From assembly GCA_938084455.1 (NCBI GenBank), contig CALKDX010000077.1, positions 1 through 36,185 on the forward strand: DNA of 36,185 nt. The letters are read 5' to 3'. The DNA comes from Candidatus Poseidoniaceae archaeon (GTDB lineage Archaea; Thermoplasmatota; Poseidoniia; Poseidoniales; Poseidoniaceae). Numbering within the stretch: the first letter of the stretch is position 1; each line of letters starts with the position of its first letter. Below the pieces are notes generated by a model. The model was not told the origin of the DNA and made no database searches. It saw only the letters and a list, made by a program, of their open reading frames with translations. Positions 7,795 through 15,253 of the stretch are shown here, piece after piece. The translations under genes and the position numbers were made by a program.

Positions 7795-8568
7795 TCAAGA
7801 TGTTGGATGAACCTTGAAATGCTGAAGAATGAGGTCTTCGACGAGTGCGAGGTCCTTCTTTTCCACCACATGCGCAGCGTGGGCTTTGGGACGGTCGTCC
7901 CACGGATTGAAGCATATTGGCAAACCGGATTGCTGAAACATGCTGATGTCGCCCGCTGAATCACCAACTGAAGCGGTGTTCTCTTTGGTCACGCCAAGCC
8001 TTCGCTGTAGCATTTTGACGACCGAACCTTTCCCATCCATTTGGACTTGGTAGCGGCCAAAATCTGCGATCTCATGGTCGCCTTCTTTCGTTGCTTGGCC
8101 TTGAAGCCAACCGTTCGTAAAGACATGCAAGCGCGTGTCCATGCCGCCACCAAAGCGTTGTGCAGTGAATCGATCAATGCCTCCCCAGCGTCTGCGCCAT
8201 GGTTGTGTGGAGGGGAATTGTGCTGCGATGTCTCGAGCCGTTTGTTGAAGTCCACCGCTGACGATGGCCACATGAAACTCGTTGTCCAGCAGAGCTTGAA
8301 TCAATTCTTTCCAGTGGGTCATCATTGGCATGCCTTCCATTAGGCTGCGAAGTTCCCCATCGGTAACAGCAGGACCGTCTTTTCGACTTTCTTTAATGAG
8401 AGCAATGTCGAGTTTGATCCAATCCCATTCGTCGAGCAGACCCTGATTGTAGAGTTCAAACGACTCATCGTTTGAGATGCCTAAACGGTCGTAGACGAAT
8501 TGCCATGTGGATAAATGGTCAACCAGCACTCGGTCCATATCAAGGCAAACTAAACGGGCGGGTGTCAT
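7795..8568 (-). CDS. HAD-superfamily phosphatase, SerB-like
   Basis: Haloacid dehalogenase-type phosphatases use an aspartyl nucleophile. Motif I is LVCLDMDRVLV near the N-terminus (nucleophile Asp and second Asp two residues later), motif II is IVSGG, and motif IV is GDSAGDISMF, with a Lys in GKGSVVKML fitting motif III. An alpha-helical cap lies between motifs I and II, as in phosphoserine phosphatase. The real substrate is unknown; phosphoserine and small sugar phosphates are both possible. The ATG at 8568 (MTPARLVCLDMD) puts motif I close to the N-terminus as usual; ATGs at 8577 and 8604 are alternatives. It lies between the degenerate glycosyltransferase gene upstream and the zinc ribbon downstream, all on the minus strand. 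Confidence 0.85.
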   Translation of the reverse strand: MTPARLVCLDMDRVLVDHLSTWQFVYDRLGISNDESFELYNQGLLDEWDWIKLDIALIKESRKDGPAVTDGELRSLMEGMPMMTHWKELIQALLDNEFHVAIVSGGLQQTARDIAAQFPSTQPWRRRWGGIDRFTAQRFGGGMDTRLHVFTNGWLQGQATKEGDHEIADFGRYQVQMDGKGSVVKMLQRRLGVTKENTASVGDSAGDISMFQQSGLPICFNPWDDRPKAHAAHVVEKKDLALVEDLILQHFKVHPTS

Positions 8569-8607
8569 AGATGTCATTCGAATCAACTCCACTATCAAAC
8601 TCACGCT

Positions 8608-9441
8608 TCATGAACGTGAGGGCCAATCGTACTGCGACTGGATTTGTTCCACTTGCTTGCCCATGATGTAGAGAATAAGGGCAACCATGATGCTGAACAG
8701 CCCAATCAATGTCATGGCGATGGTGGCCAATGTGACACCAATTGAGGTGGAATTGATTTCTTCTAAGGCACCAACAATGTTGCCTGAAAGACGGTAGCCA
8801 AGGAAAAACAAAACAATACCAGGGATTCCAAACAACAGCAGTGGATGCTTTGATTCCAACATCCAATAGAAGAGTTGTGCGAATTTTGAGGCAGTTGCTA
8901 AGGATTCACGTTGGTGGATGTTGACGTTGGCTGAGGCTTTGACAATTCGTACTCGCAGTTTTTGGTCAAGGGATTGCTGTGTGCCATTAGAATCAAGTTG
9001 AGCCAGAGCAGCCATGCCAGATTCAGTCATGACCAGATGTCGAAGTTCGAGGGTCGAAAGGACCGGATCTTCGTCGCTTTCTTCGACTTCGCTGTCCTCA
9101 ATGTGGGAAAGGTGGATGTCCCACAATTCCCTTGCTCGGTTGATGGAGAGAGATATGTCCTGCAACTTCCAAGCGTCAGTGACATGAATGGCGAGTGTGG
9201 TGTTGGCCGGATCCAAGGAGCAATCTCGCAGGAAAAGGGCGATTTGTTTTGGATTCAGTGATTCGGTGAAGTGGAGTGATGTGCAGCCCACTTCTTGAGC
9301 CAATTCCACGGTTGTATCGTTTGAACCAAGGTCAAGAAAGACCACCTCATCGGCGACTTCCCGAGCCCGAACAATCAGAGAAACGATGCGTAATTCAATG
9401 TCCCTTCCTACGAGGACAATGCGCAAAGGTATGTCTGCCAC
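8608..9441 (-). CDS. Degenerate family-2 glycosyltransferase-like membrane protein
   Basis: With the GTG at 9441 the product is 277 residues. Its N-terminus (VADIPLRIVLVGRD, then VVFLDLGSNDTTVELAQEVG) matches the first nucleotide-binding part of GT2 enzymes, where VDDGSTDGT is usual. The C-terminus has the two-helix anchor typical of archaeal dolichol-phosphate-sugar synthase-like proteins: HPLLLFGIPGIVLFFLG, then a helix ending in ALILYIMGK. The central part is short and acidic. At the place of the catalytic DxD I see only HVTDAWKLQD, so catalysis is doubtful. The frame continues upstream to 10143, but that part is antisense to the divergent glycosyltransferase and was not included. It may be a pseudoenzyme partner of its neighbour. 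Confidence 0.7.
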   Translation of the reverse strand: MADIPLRIVLVGRDIELRIVSLIVRAREVADEVVFLDLGSNDTTVELAQEVGCTSLHFTESLNPKQIALFLRDCSLDPANTTLAIHVTDAWKLQDISLSINRARELWDIHLSHIEDSEVEESDEDPVLSTLELRHLVMTESGMAALAQLDSNGTQQSLDQKLRVRIVKASANVNIHQRESLATASKFAQLFYWMLESKHPLLLFGIPGIVLFFLGYRLSGNIVGALEEINSTSIGVTLATIAMTLIGLFSIMVALILYIMGKQVEQIQSQYDWPSRS

Positions 9442-9536
9442 GCTTTGCAAGCCGTGCCTTCTCCCTATGAAACCTCTCAAACAAACCGTCACCTGAACCG
9501 TCTTTCTTGCATGCCGATGTTCAATGGGGAGAGAGG

Positions 9537-9553
9537 TCAGGTTCATGACCTGA
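9537..9553. promoter_or_regulatory. Perfect inverted repeat in the divergent glycosyltransferase promoter region
   Basis: TCAGGT and ACCTGA flank a five-base spacer (TCATG), 18-34 bp upstream of the glycosyltransferase ATG at 9571. A further ACCTGA half-site occurs at 9491-9496. The position between divergent genes suggests an operator, but no regulator is identified. Confidence 0.3.
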
Positions 9554-9570
9554 GGAAGGCTGGAATCTTC

Positions 9571-10530
9571 ATGGAGGAAGGATGGCACATCGGCGTCGTT
9601 GTTCCTGCCAAGAATGAAGCGCAGTTTATTCGCAAAGTCATTGAGACAATGCCTGAGGGTGTGGATTGCATTGTGGTGGTCAATGACGGCTCTACCGACG
9701 CGACATCGCAGGAGATCAAAGCGGCTCAGTGTCAAGCCAAACTGATCGAAATCAACCTCGACGGACAGGGCGTTGGGGCAGCGATTGACGCTGGCCATCA
9801 AGCCATGCTGGAGCAATTTGACGGTCCATTTGTCAGCGTGGTGATGGCTGGTGATGGACAGATGGATCCCGATGACCTGCGCACCATCATCGCCCCGGTG
9901 ATCGCAGGTCAGGCCGATCATGTGAAGGGCAACAGATTCGCCCACAGCGCTGGGACCGACAACATGCCTGTTCAGCGGAAAATGGCCAGCAAGGTGCTCA
10001 GTATCGCCACCACGCTCGCAGCTGGACAACCAATCGTCGACCCACAATGTGGCTATACGGCGACCTCGCATGAGGTGCTCAAGGAATGGAATTGGAACCG
10101 GTCGTGGAAGGGCTATGGATACCCGAATTTCTGGTTGATTCAATTGGCCAAAGGTGGATGGAGGGTGCTTGAAGTCCCTGTGAAATCAGTGTATGGAGCA
10201 GAAACTTCAGGAATAAAGCGGTTCAAATTTTTCGCATCCGTTGGGACCATGATGGCCATCGAACATCATCGTCGAAATTTTGGATGGTTGTTCAACAGAA
10301 ACGTCACCCCGCACACGCTGTTTGCGTTCATCGCCTACGCCATTGGATGGATTAGCCTCTTGCCGGGAATCAGCACCGATTTAGAACGGGAGTTGTTGAA
10401 CAGGGGGTTGCACCCCGTGATGCTCACGCTTGTGGCTTGGATTGTAGCACACTTTTTTGACAGGACAGCGACAGCAATGGTACAGGAGTTGAAGTTGAAT
10501 GCGAAGGCACGACAAGCGAAGGAAGCCTAG
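9571..10530 (+). CDS. Family-2 glycosyltransferase, dolichyl-phosphate-sugar synthase-like
   Basis: The GT-A catalytic domain is complete: VVVPAKNEAQFI, then VVVNDGSTDAT for nucleotide binding, then the metal-binding DxD-type motif MAGDGQMDPDDL and GNRFAHS. Two hydrophobic segments near the C-terminus (TLFAFIAYAIGWISLLPGI and VMLTLVAWIVAHFF) anchor it in the membrane. Enzymes of this type transfer a sugar from a nucleotide to a polyprenyl phosphate, feeding N-glycosylation of surface proteins, which fits the many Asn-x-Thr/Ser-rich secreted proteins in this window. The frame opens upstream at 9445, but the ATG at 9571 (MEEGWHIGVVVPAKNE) puts the core at the usual place. It is divergent from the degenerate paralogue, and its end overlaps the parvulin gene by 32 bp. 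Confidence 0.9.
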   Translation: MEEGWHIGVVVPAKNEAQFIRKVIETMPEGVDCIVVVNDGSTDATSQEIKAAQCQAKLIEINLDGQGVGAAIDAGHQAMLEQFDGPFVSVVMAGDGQMDPDDLRTIIAPVIAGQADHVKGNRFAHSAGTDNMPVQRKMASKVLSIATTLAAGQPIVDPQCGYTATSHEVLKEWNWNRSWKGYGYPNFWLIQLAKGGWRVLEVPVKSVYGAETSGIKRFKFFASVGTMMAIEHHRRNFGWLFNRNVTPHTLFAFIAYAIGWISLLPGISTDLERELLNRGLHPVMLTLVAWIVAHFFDRTATAMVQELKLNAKARQAKEA

Positions 10531-10828
10531 AAAGGCGCACGTGCGTCACATTCTGGTCGCTGCCAAGCCCGATGCCAGAAGCATTCTGGATGAGATACAA
10601 GCGGCGAAGAGGCCCCTAAAAGCATTCAAGAAACTTGCAAAGAAGCACTCAAATTGTTCAAGTGCCAGTAAAAAAGGCGACCTTGGAGAATTTGTCGAAG
10701 GACAAATGGTGCAGGATTTCGAAGACGCCGTGTGGGCAATGGAGCCTGAAACAGTGCCTCAGAATTTCATCAAAACGCAGTTTGGCTACCACATACTGTG
10801 GGTGCATGAAATCATCCTACCGGAGTGA
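10499..10828 (+). CDS. Parvulin-type peptidyl-prolyl cis-trans isomerase
   Basis: This 109-residue protein is a single PpiC/parvulin domain. VRHILVAAKPDA forms the first strand, FKKLAKKHSNCSSASKKGDLGEF gives the conserved helix and GDLG turn, and FIKTQFGYHILWVHE is the terminal strand with the active-site His. It has a basic N-terminus (MRRHDKRRKPRKAHVRH) and no signal peptide, so it is likely cytoplasmic or ribosome-associated. The start codon lies 32 bp inside the end of the glycosyltransferase gene in another frame, implying translational coupling. Parvulins assist proline isomerisation during folding. Confidence 0.92.
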   Translation: MRRHDKRRKPRKAHVRHILVAAKPDARSILDEIQAAKRPLKAFKKLAKKHSNCSSASKKGDLGEFVEGQMVQDFEDAVWAMEPETVPQNFIKTQFGYHILWVHEIILPE

Positions 10829-10842
10829 ATTGACACCATCGC

Positions 10843-10920
10843 TGGTGGGCGATCCAGGATTTGAACCTGGGTCCAAGCGTCCCAAACGCCCGAGTATAGG
10901 CCAAGCTAACCCAATCGCCC
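10843..10920 (-). tRNA. tRNA-Pro (anticodon TGG), CCA encoded
   Basis: On the minus strand the acceptor GGGCGAT (from 10920) pairs with ATCGCCC, followed by A and CCA at 10845-10843. The anticodon loop TTTGGGA on stem GGGCG/CGCTT gives TGG, with G37 typical of tRNA-Pro. The T arm is CCAGG-TTCAAAT-CCTGG. The D stem is weak (about three pairs). No intron is seen. It lies 14 bp after the convergent parvulin stop. Confidence 0.93.
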
Positions 10921-10955
10921 TTGCATTCCGTCCCACGACATCCTACCTATGAAGT

Positions 10956-11396
10956 TCACTCAAGAAGCATCCACCGTGCCTCGTCCACTCGAACGAGCAT
11001 TCCTTGGACTTCAGCTTGTTCAATAACTTCGTTCGCATCCAAATTTGAATGGTTTTTGTGAAGGATGGTTCGAACCGATTGAACCGTGATGAACCCTTCA
11101 TCGTTCTTCGAATCCTGAACCCATTTGCCCATTGTCCTCGAAGGAACCTCGTTATGGAAATCTGTGAGAGGGGTCTTGCTCACCATTCGCTCTCGGAGCG
11201 TTTCTCGCAGTTCCTCCGGTGTGTTGGCAAGCGCTACCTCAATGCGAAGGGCCTCTGCTGAGTTGACGCTTTTGATCACAATGCCATGCTCACCTAGGCG
11301 TTGGCCGCAATGAGGGCAAGAGGCCGAAACACCTCTGCGACCGTGGCATGTCATGCAGGCAGGGCAACGAATAACATTGAACCCTGCATTGGCCAT
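10956..11396 (-). CDS. Archaeal zinc-ribbon protein, DUF5817-like
   Basis: The 146-residue product starts with a zinc ribbon: CPACMTCHG and, about 17 residues later, CPHCGQRL. A segment follows (VNSAEALRIEVALANTPEEL) that resembles the haloarchaeal DUF5817 family as I remember it, in which a ribbon is followed by a helical segment. The C-terminal 60 residues look like a winged-helix fold (FITVQSVRTILHKN, then VIEQAEVQGMLVRVDEARW), with the hallmark short strand pair at the end. A nucleic-acid-binding role is likely but not demonstrated. The name is by recollection of pattern, not search. Confidence 0.6.
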   Translation of the reverse strand: MANAGFNVIRCPACMTCHGRRGVSASCPHCGQRLGEHGIVIKSVNSAEALRIEVALANTPEELRETLRERMVSKTPLTDFHNEVPSRTMGKWVQDSKNDEGFITVQSVRTILHKNHSNLDANEVIEQAEVQGMLVRVDEARWMLLE

Positions 11397-11433
11397 AGTA
11401 TGCGTTCAAGTCGAGGGTCTTTCAAGACTTCTT

Positions 11434-12093
11434 TCATAGTGAAAAGTCAGTGTTCTGTTTGCGTGAACCGGGCCGAAGGGCTGGAGCTGCTGGGGCCTTG
11501 ACATCAACCCGCTTCTGTGGAACTTCTGCAGCCTTTCGAGTCAAGCCACCTCTGACCTTGCCTGTGCCAGTCTTGGCTCCAAGCGACAAGGAGTTGGGCA
11601 AGATCAATGCAGCCATTGCCACACCGTGATGGTCATTTGCTGCCGTGACTTCATCGACTGCCACATCGAATGATTTGACTTCGAGGTCTCGACTTGCCAA
11701 GCGGCGTTGTAAGTTTCTTCGCAGCAGGAGGGAGGTTTCTTCGTAATCCAAGTCGGTTGAAATGGTTGCGACAATAGCGCAGTCATCGCCTTCTGGCGTG
11801 GTGCAGGCTGCCCAAGCCACACCGGCACAAGCGGTGGAACCATTCCAAGCGTAGGCGGTCGCCAGATGGCATTCAACCAGCGAGCCCATTGGAAGCGGTT
11901 GAGGGGCTGTGGCCCCAAATCCAAGCGGCAACATAGCCCCTTTCATCTCGATTAAGCGGGCATCACCGAGGCCGAGTTCGACCAAACCTTGGTCGTATGC
12001 ATCCTCTGCATTTTCTCCCCAAGGTGCGACGGCCGTCATCAACCAACCGGGGCAGGCCACGCTGTTGGAACGAGCGCCATCATTCGAGTACAT
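11434..12093 (-). CDS. Pyruvoyl-dependent arginine decarboxylase-like protein without the self-cleavage serines
   Basis: The 219-residue protein follows the pyruvoyl-dependent arginine decarboxylase (PdaD) pattern through residues about 18-165. ENAEDAYDQGLVELGLGDAR matches the first helix, LPMGSLV matches the conserved LPMGALV, and FDVAVDEVTAANDHHGVAMA matches the last strand-helix unit. In active PdaD the chain cuts itself between two serines (ISSIMPP in Methanocaldococcus, from memory) to make the pyruvoyl cofactor. Here the aligned stretch is MKGAMLP, so both serines are replaced (Lys-Gly) and no pyruvoyl group can form there. The C-terminal 50 residues are a basic, Ala/Pro-rich tail absent from the enzyme. 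It is probably a non-catalytic or repurposed trimer, possibly binding a guanidino ligand. It is divergent from a small membrane protein. Confidence 0.72.
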   Translation of the reverse strand: MYSNDGARSNSVACPGWLMTAVAPWGENAEDAYDQGLVELGLGDARLIEMKGAMLPLGFGATAPQPLPMGSLVECHLATAYAWNGSTACAGVAWAACTTPEGDDCAIVATISTDLDYEETSLLLRRNLQRRLASRDLEVKSFDVAVDEVTAANDHHGVAMAALILPNSLSLGAKTGTGKVRGGLTRKAAEVPQKRVDVKAPAAPALRPGSRKQNTDFSL

Positions 12094-12145
12094 GATGCAT
12101 AGACAGACGCAACGGGTTCATGAACACCATGGTCATCGCACGACC

Positions 12146-12454
12146 ATGGTGGTGAATTCGAGGGCGGTTTTAGCAACCGCCGCCGTCTTGGCTGTTCTCG
12201 CTGCCGTGATCAGCAACGTTCTGGGCGGTGGGACCACCTTCGGATTCATCGTGCTCGCATTGAGTTTGATCCTTGCAGTCTTCATCTGGCTGCTCTTTGA
12301 TTCGGAAGAGGAAACGACCTCATCCGCATCGACAACCATCCCTGTTCAAAATTCTATAGGACGGATTTCTGCAAGCCAAAGTGCTGTTGAATCAACACCC
12401 GAACAAGATCTGCCTGACCCGTTGGATTCTGGCATCGATGTGCCATTGCTCTGA
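12146..12454 (+). CDS. Small membrane protein with two transmembrane helices
   Basis: From the ATG at 12146 the 102-residue product has two adjacent hydrophobic helices (VLATAAVLAVLAAVISNVL and FGFIVLALSLILAVFIWLL). An acidic, Ser/Thr/Pro-rich tail of about 50 residues ends in DPLDSGIDVPLL. The frame extends upstream to 11909, but that part is antisense to the arginine-decarboxylase-like gene. ATGs at 12092 and 12095 are alternative starts that would add a His/Arg-rich segment. I do not recognise a family. The stop abuts the convergent aCPSF1 gene with no gap. Confidence 0.6.
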   Translation: MVVNSRAVLATAAVLAVLAAVISNVLGGGTTFGFIVLALSLILAVFIWLLFDSEEETTSSASTTIPVQNSIGRISASQSAVESTPEQDLPDPLDSGIDVPLL

Positions 12455-14359
12455 TCACAGCAGGCGAACAGTTTCGAGGTTCTTTGGAGCGTATGTTCGA
12501 CACTTGTACCGTTCACGGAGCGTGTGGCCCAGTTCGTTGCACTTGTGGTAATCACCGTGGTGGCAGATGATGTTCTTGGGCTTAGGCGACAATTGGTCGA
12601 CGAAATCCAACAATTGGCGGCGGTCTGAGTGACCTGAGAATCCGTCAATAGTGACCATTTCACAGCCGATTTTGACGATCTCAGTCTTTCCATCGATGAC
12701 CATTGGTACTTCGCCGAATCCTTTCTGAAGACGTCGTCCAAGGGTACCTTCTGCTTGGTAACCGACAAAGCACAGGGAGTTTCGGTCTTCGTGAGCCCAG
12801 TGACGGAAGTATTCCATCACAGGTCCACCGTTTAGCATGCCAGAGGTTGCAAGAACAATGCACGGTGAGTTGTCCATGATGATGCTTTCACGGAGTTCAC
12901 GTCCTTTGACAGGTCGGAACCACTCGCTTGTGAATGGGTTCTCGCCGTCGTCCTTAAGCAAGGATTTCCTCAAGCTGCTGGTCAAGTAATCGGGGTGGGA
13001 TGCGTGGATTGCTGTCGCTTCCTGAATCATACCGTCGAGCCACACTGGGACCGGCTTGACTTGGCCAGAACGGAACAACTCGTCAATGGCAATCATCACT
13101 TCTTGGCTTCGTCCAACGGCAAACACGGGGCAAATCAGTTTTCCACCACGGGAAATGGTGCGAGAAACGATGTCCTGCAGTTCTTGATTGGCTTCTTGCC
13201 TCGAAGGTTGGTAATCGCCTGATGCACCGTAGGTGGATTCAATGACCAATGTTTCCACACGAGGGAAACGGGTGTTTGCAGCATCGAAGAGCCAGGATTT
13301 CTCATACTTTTGATCGCCACTGAAGACGATGTTGTGCTTTCCATCTCCGATGTGGAGGTGAACGGCAGAGGATCCGAGGATGTGGCCTGCGTTTGAGAAG
13401 GTCAATTTGATGTCGGGTGCGATGTCTGTGGTGTCGCCCCAATCCACGTCCACCACGTGCTTCATGCATGTGCGGATGTCTTCCATATCGTAGGGTGCTC
13501 GCTTGCCTTCGGAACCACCAACTTTGAGGTAGTCTGTTTGCAAAAGCAGCATCAAGTCGCGTGTTGGGGGTGTGCAGTACACGGGCCCTCTGTATCCGTA
13601 CTTGAACAGGACAGGAAGCATGCCTGCGTGGTCCAAGTGAGAGTGGGTCAAGACAACTGCATCGAGTTTCTCAAGAGGTAGGGCTTCTGGTGCAGTAAAG
13701 TAAGGCATTGGATCGGTGTCTGAAGCGATGTTGACGCCGACGTCGATCATAACCCTCGATTCGTTTGTGGTCACGAAGTGGCAAGCACGGCCGACTTCAC
13801 GGTAGGAGCCAAGCGCAGTGACTCGGGCCCATGCGGAACCGGGGCGTTGTGGTCGGTGGATGTTGAGTCCGAAGTCCTTGAGGAGTTTTCTTCGTTCCTT
13901 GGCGTTCACTTGGCGGTAACCACGAATATCGTGAACCGTCTTGGAAACGATGGGTGAGGTGCGTTCCACCTTCACCAACCAACCGGTTTGGTCTCGAATA
14001 GCGTTCAAGTTGGCTCCACGGCGGCCAACAGCCTCACCGGGGTTTAGACATTGAATGATGATCTCTCGGTAGCATGAATCGAAGTAAATGTTTGAAATCT
14101 CAGCGGATTCTGGAACAATCTCTCGAATGAGGTTGGTTGCTTCCTCTTCGGTCTTCATGATTGATTCGTCAGGACGAAGGACAATCTTCCGCTTCACTCG
14201 CTTAGCGATTTTTCCAATCAAGCCGTCGCCACCGCCAAATTTGGCAGGGACAGGGGTTACGATCGCAATGTTTCCAGCTTCCAGTTCGACCGTGTATGGT
14301 ACGTCCTTGGGGACGATTTTTGCAATTTGGTCTTTCAGTTCTTTAAATGTAAGGCGCAT
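12455..14359 (-). CDS. fttA: KH-domain beta-CASP ribonuclease aCPSF1 (FttA), transcription terminator
   Basis: aCPSF1/FttA cleaves nascent RNA 3' ends and triggers transcription termination in archaea; it is the homologue of eukaryotic CPSF73. The N-terminal 180 residues contain the KH domains (including GEAVGRRGANLNAIR). The metallo-beta-lactamase core has motif 2 THSHLDHAG near residue 240, further metal ligands in SNAGHILGSSA and FSGDQKYE, and the beta-CASP part with IESTYG, CPVFAVGRSQE and FSGHSDRRQLLDF. The protein is full length (634 aa). The ATG at 14359 is preceded by GGTGA at good spacing; an in-frame GTG at 14368 would add three residues. It lies 95 bp downstream of psmB on the same strand. 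Confidence 0.97.
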   Translation of the reverse strand: MRLTFKELKDQIAKIVPKDVPYTVELEAGNIAIVTPVPAKFGGGDGLIGKIAKRVKRKIVLRPDESIMKTEEEATNLIREIVPESAEISNIYFDSCYREIIIQCLNPGEAVGRRGANLNAIRDQTGWLVKVERTSPIVSKTVHDIRGYRQVNAKERRKLLKDFGLNIHRPQRPGSAWARVTALGSYREVGRACHFVTTNESRVMIDVGVNIASDTDPMPYFTAPEALPLEKLDAVVLTHSHLDHAGMLPVLFKYGYRGPVYCTPPTRDLMLLLQTDYLKVGGSEGKRAPYDMEDIRTCMKHVVDVDWGDTTDIAPDIKLTFSNAGHILGSSAVHLHIGDGKHNIVFSGDQKYEKSWLFDAANTRFPRVETLVIESTYGASGDYQPSRQEANQELQDIVSRTISRGGKLICPVFAVGRSQEVMIAIDELFRSGQVKPVPVWLDGMIQEATAIHASHPDYLTSSLRKSLLKDDGENPFTSEWFRPVKGRELRESIIMDNSPCIVLATSGMLNGGPVMEYFRHWAHEDRNSLCFVGYQAEGTLGRRLQKGFGEVPMVIDGKTEIVKIGCEMVTIDGFSGHSDRRQLLDFVDQLSPKPKNIICHHGDYHKCNELGHTLRERYKCRTYAPKNLETVRLL

Positions 14360-14383
14360 GTTGTTCACCGTTTACCCGCGCTC

Positions 14384-14433
14384 GCACAAAACAATGTGCA
14401 CTCGCCCTCGTAAGAGGGAGCAGCGTTGAGCTG
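14384..14433 (-). promoter_or_regulatory. Three small hairpins in the leader between psmB and aCPSF1
   Basis: In the 95-bp gap are GCACA/TGTGC (14384-14399), CCCTC/GAGGG with a four-base loop (14405-14418) and CAGC/GCTG (14421-14433). They would fold in the RNA leading into aCPSF1. They could be a psmB 3' processing site or a leader controlling aCPSF1. Confidence 0.3.
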
Positions 14434-14454
14434 CGGGAATGGGAGAGCGAAGTC

Positions 14455-15081
14455 TCAAGCGAGAAGCTTCTCGATTTCGCTTTGTTCAATGGCGACGTAC
14501 CCGTCTTTGGCCGTAATGACAGCCAAATCCATGCCGTTGCCGGAGGCGGCATCTCGCTGCCCCGATGCGTGAAGGGCACGGGCGGCAAGTTTCAATGCAT
14601 CGGTCCGTGTCATGCCTTCGCTGAAGCCATCTTCGAGCACACCATACATGTATGGGGAACCTGAACCTGTGGCGCAGTAAGAGTCTGGGATGGATCCACC
14701 GGCGGAATCGATGGAATAGACGTGGCCGCCTTCATCATCGACACCGACGATGAGGAGTTGGACCCAGTGCGGGCGTCCCGAAAGGATGTTTGCGGTCAGT
14801 GTTGCCGCTCCCTTCACTGTCATTTGCTGTTGACGGCGAAGTTGGAACAGAGCAACCTCTGCTGCGAGGGTGCGGGACAAGGATTGAGCGTGACCGACCA
14901 AACCAGCGGTTGTGAGCGCGAGGTTGTCACCGATCTTGAACAACTTCTGAACGCTCTTGTTGGCGATGAAGTGGCCCATAGTAGCCCTGTGGTCCGCTCC
15001 TACAACGACGCCGCCGTTGAAGGTGATGCCAATTGTGCTTGTTCCAGTTTTCATTACGGTCGGTTGGTTCTCCATCATCAT
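14455..15081 (-). CDS. psmB: Proteasome beta subunit
   Basis: This is the catalytic subunit of the archaeal 20S proteasome, an N-terminal threonine hydrolase. With the ATG at 15081 the product is 208 residues with a short propeptide ending MKTG, just before the nucleophile Thr of TSTIGITF. Further hallmarks are VVVGADHRATMG (with the conserved Asp), FKIGDNLALTTAGLVG with the active-site Lys, and ATGSGSPYMYGVLED near the substrate channel. A GGAG element lies upstream of the triple ATG, supporting this start over the frame opening at 15153. It is divergent from the sepF-like gene and upstream of aCPSF1. The alpha subunit is not in the window. Confidence 0.96.
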   Translation of the reverse strand: MMMENQPTVMKTGTSTIGITFNGGVVVGADHRATMGHFIANKSVQKLFKIGDNLALTTAGLVGHAQSLSRTLAAEVALFQLRRQQQMTVKGAATLTANILSGRPHWVQLLIVGVDDEGGHVYSIDSAGGSIPDSYCATGSGSPYMYGVLEDGFSEGMTRTDALKLAARALHASGQRDAASGNGMDLAVITAKDGYVAIEQSEIEKLLA

Positions 15082-15253
15082 CAATCCCTTCTCCACGCCG
15101 ACACCTCTTGAAGGTTGAGGCGCAAACTTGTGAAATTGGCGGGCCCTTATCAACCCGCCGAACCTTCCCGACGCAACCCTACTGCCTCGAAACGCTAGTC
15201 ATGGAAGCGAAGGAATGCGAGTCTTCTTGAGGTGACGGTCTTGACCTTGACTC

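Noticed and set aside
9442-10143. N-terminal extension of the 511-residue minus-strand frame over the glycosyltransferase region
   Set aside because: It is antisense to a clear GT2 gene, is rich in His/Arg/Cys with no fold, and the GT-like sequence begins only at the GTG at 9441.
10635-10952. Plus-strand frame across the parvulin end and the tRNA
   Set aside because: It shifts out of the parvulin frame and crosses a well-folded tRNA-Pro gene.
11909-12091. Upstream extension of the small membrane protein frame
   Set aside because: It lies antisense within the arginine-decarboxylase-like gene and lacks the composition of the rest of the protein.
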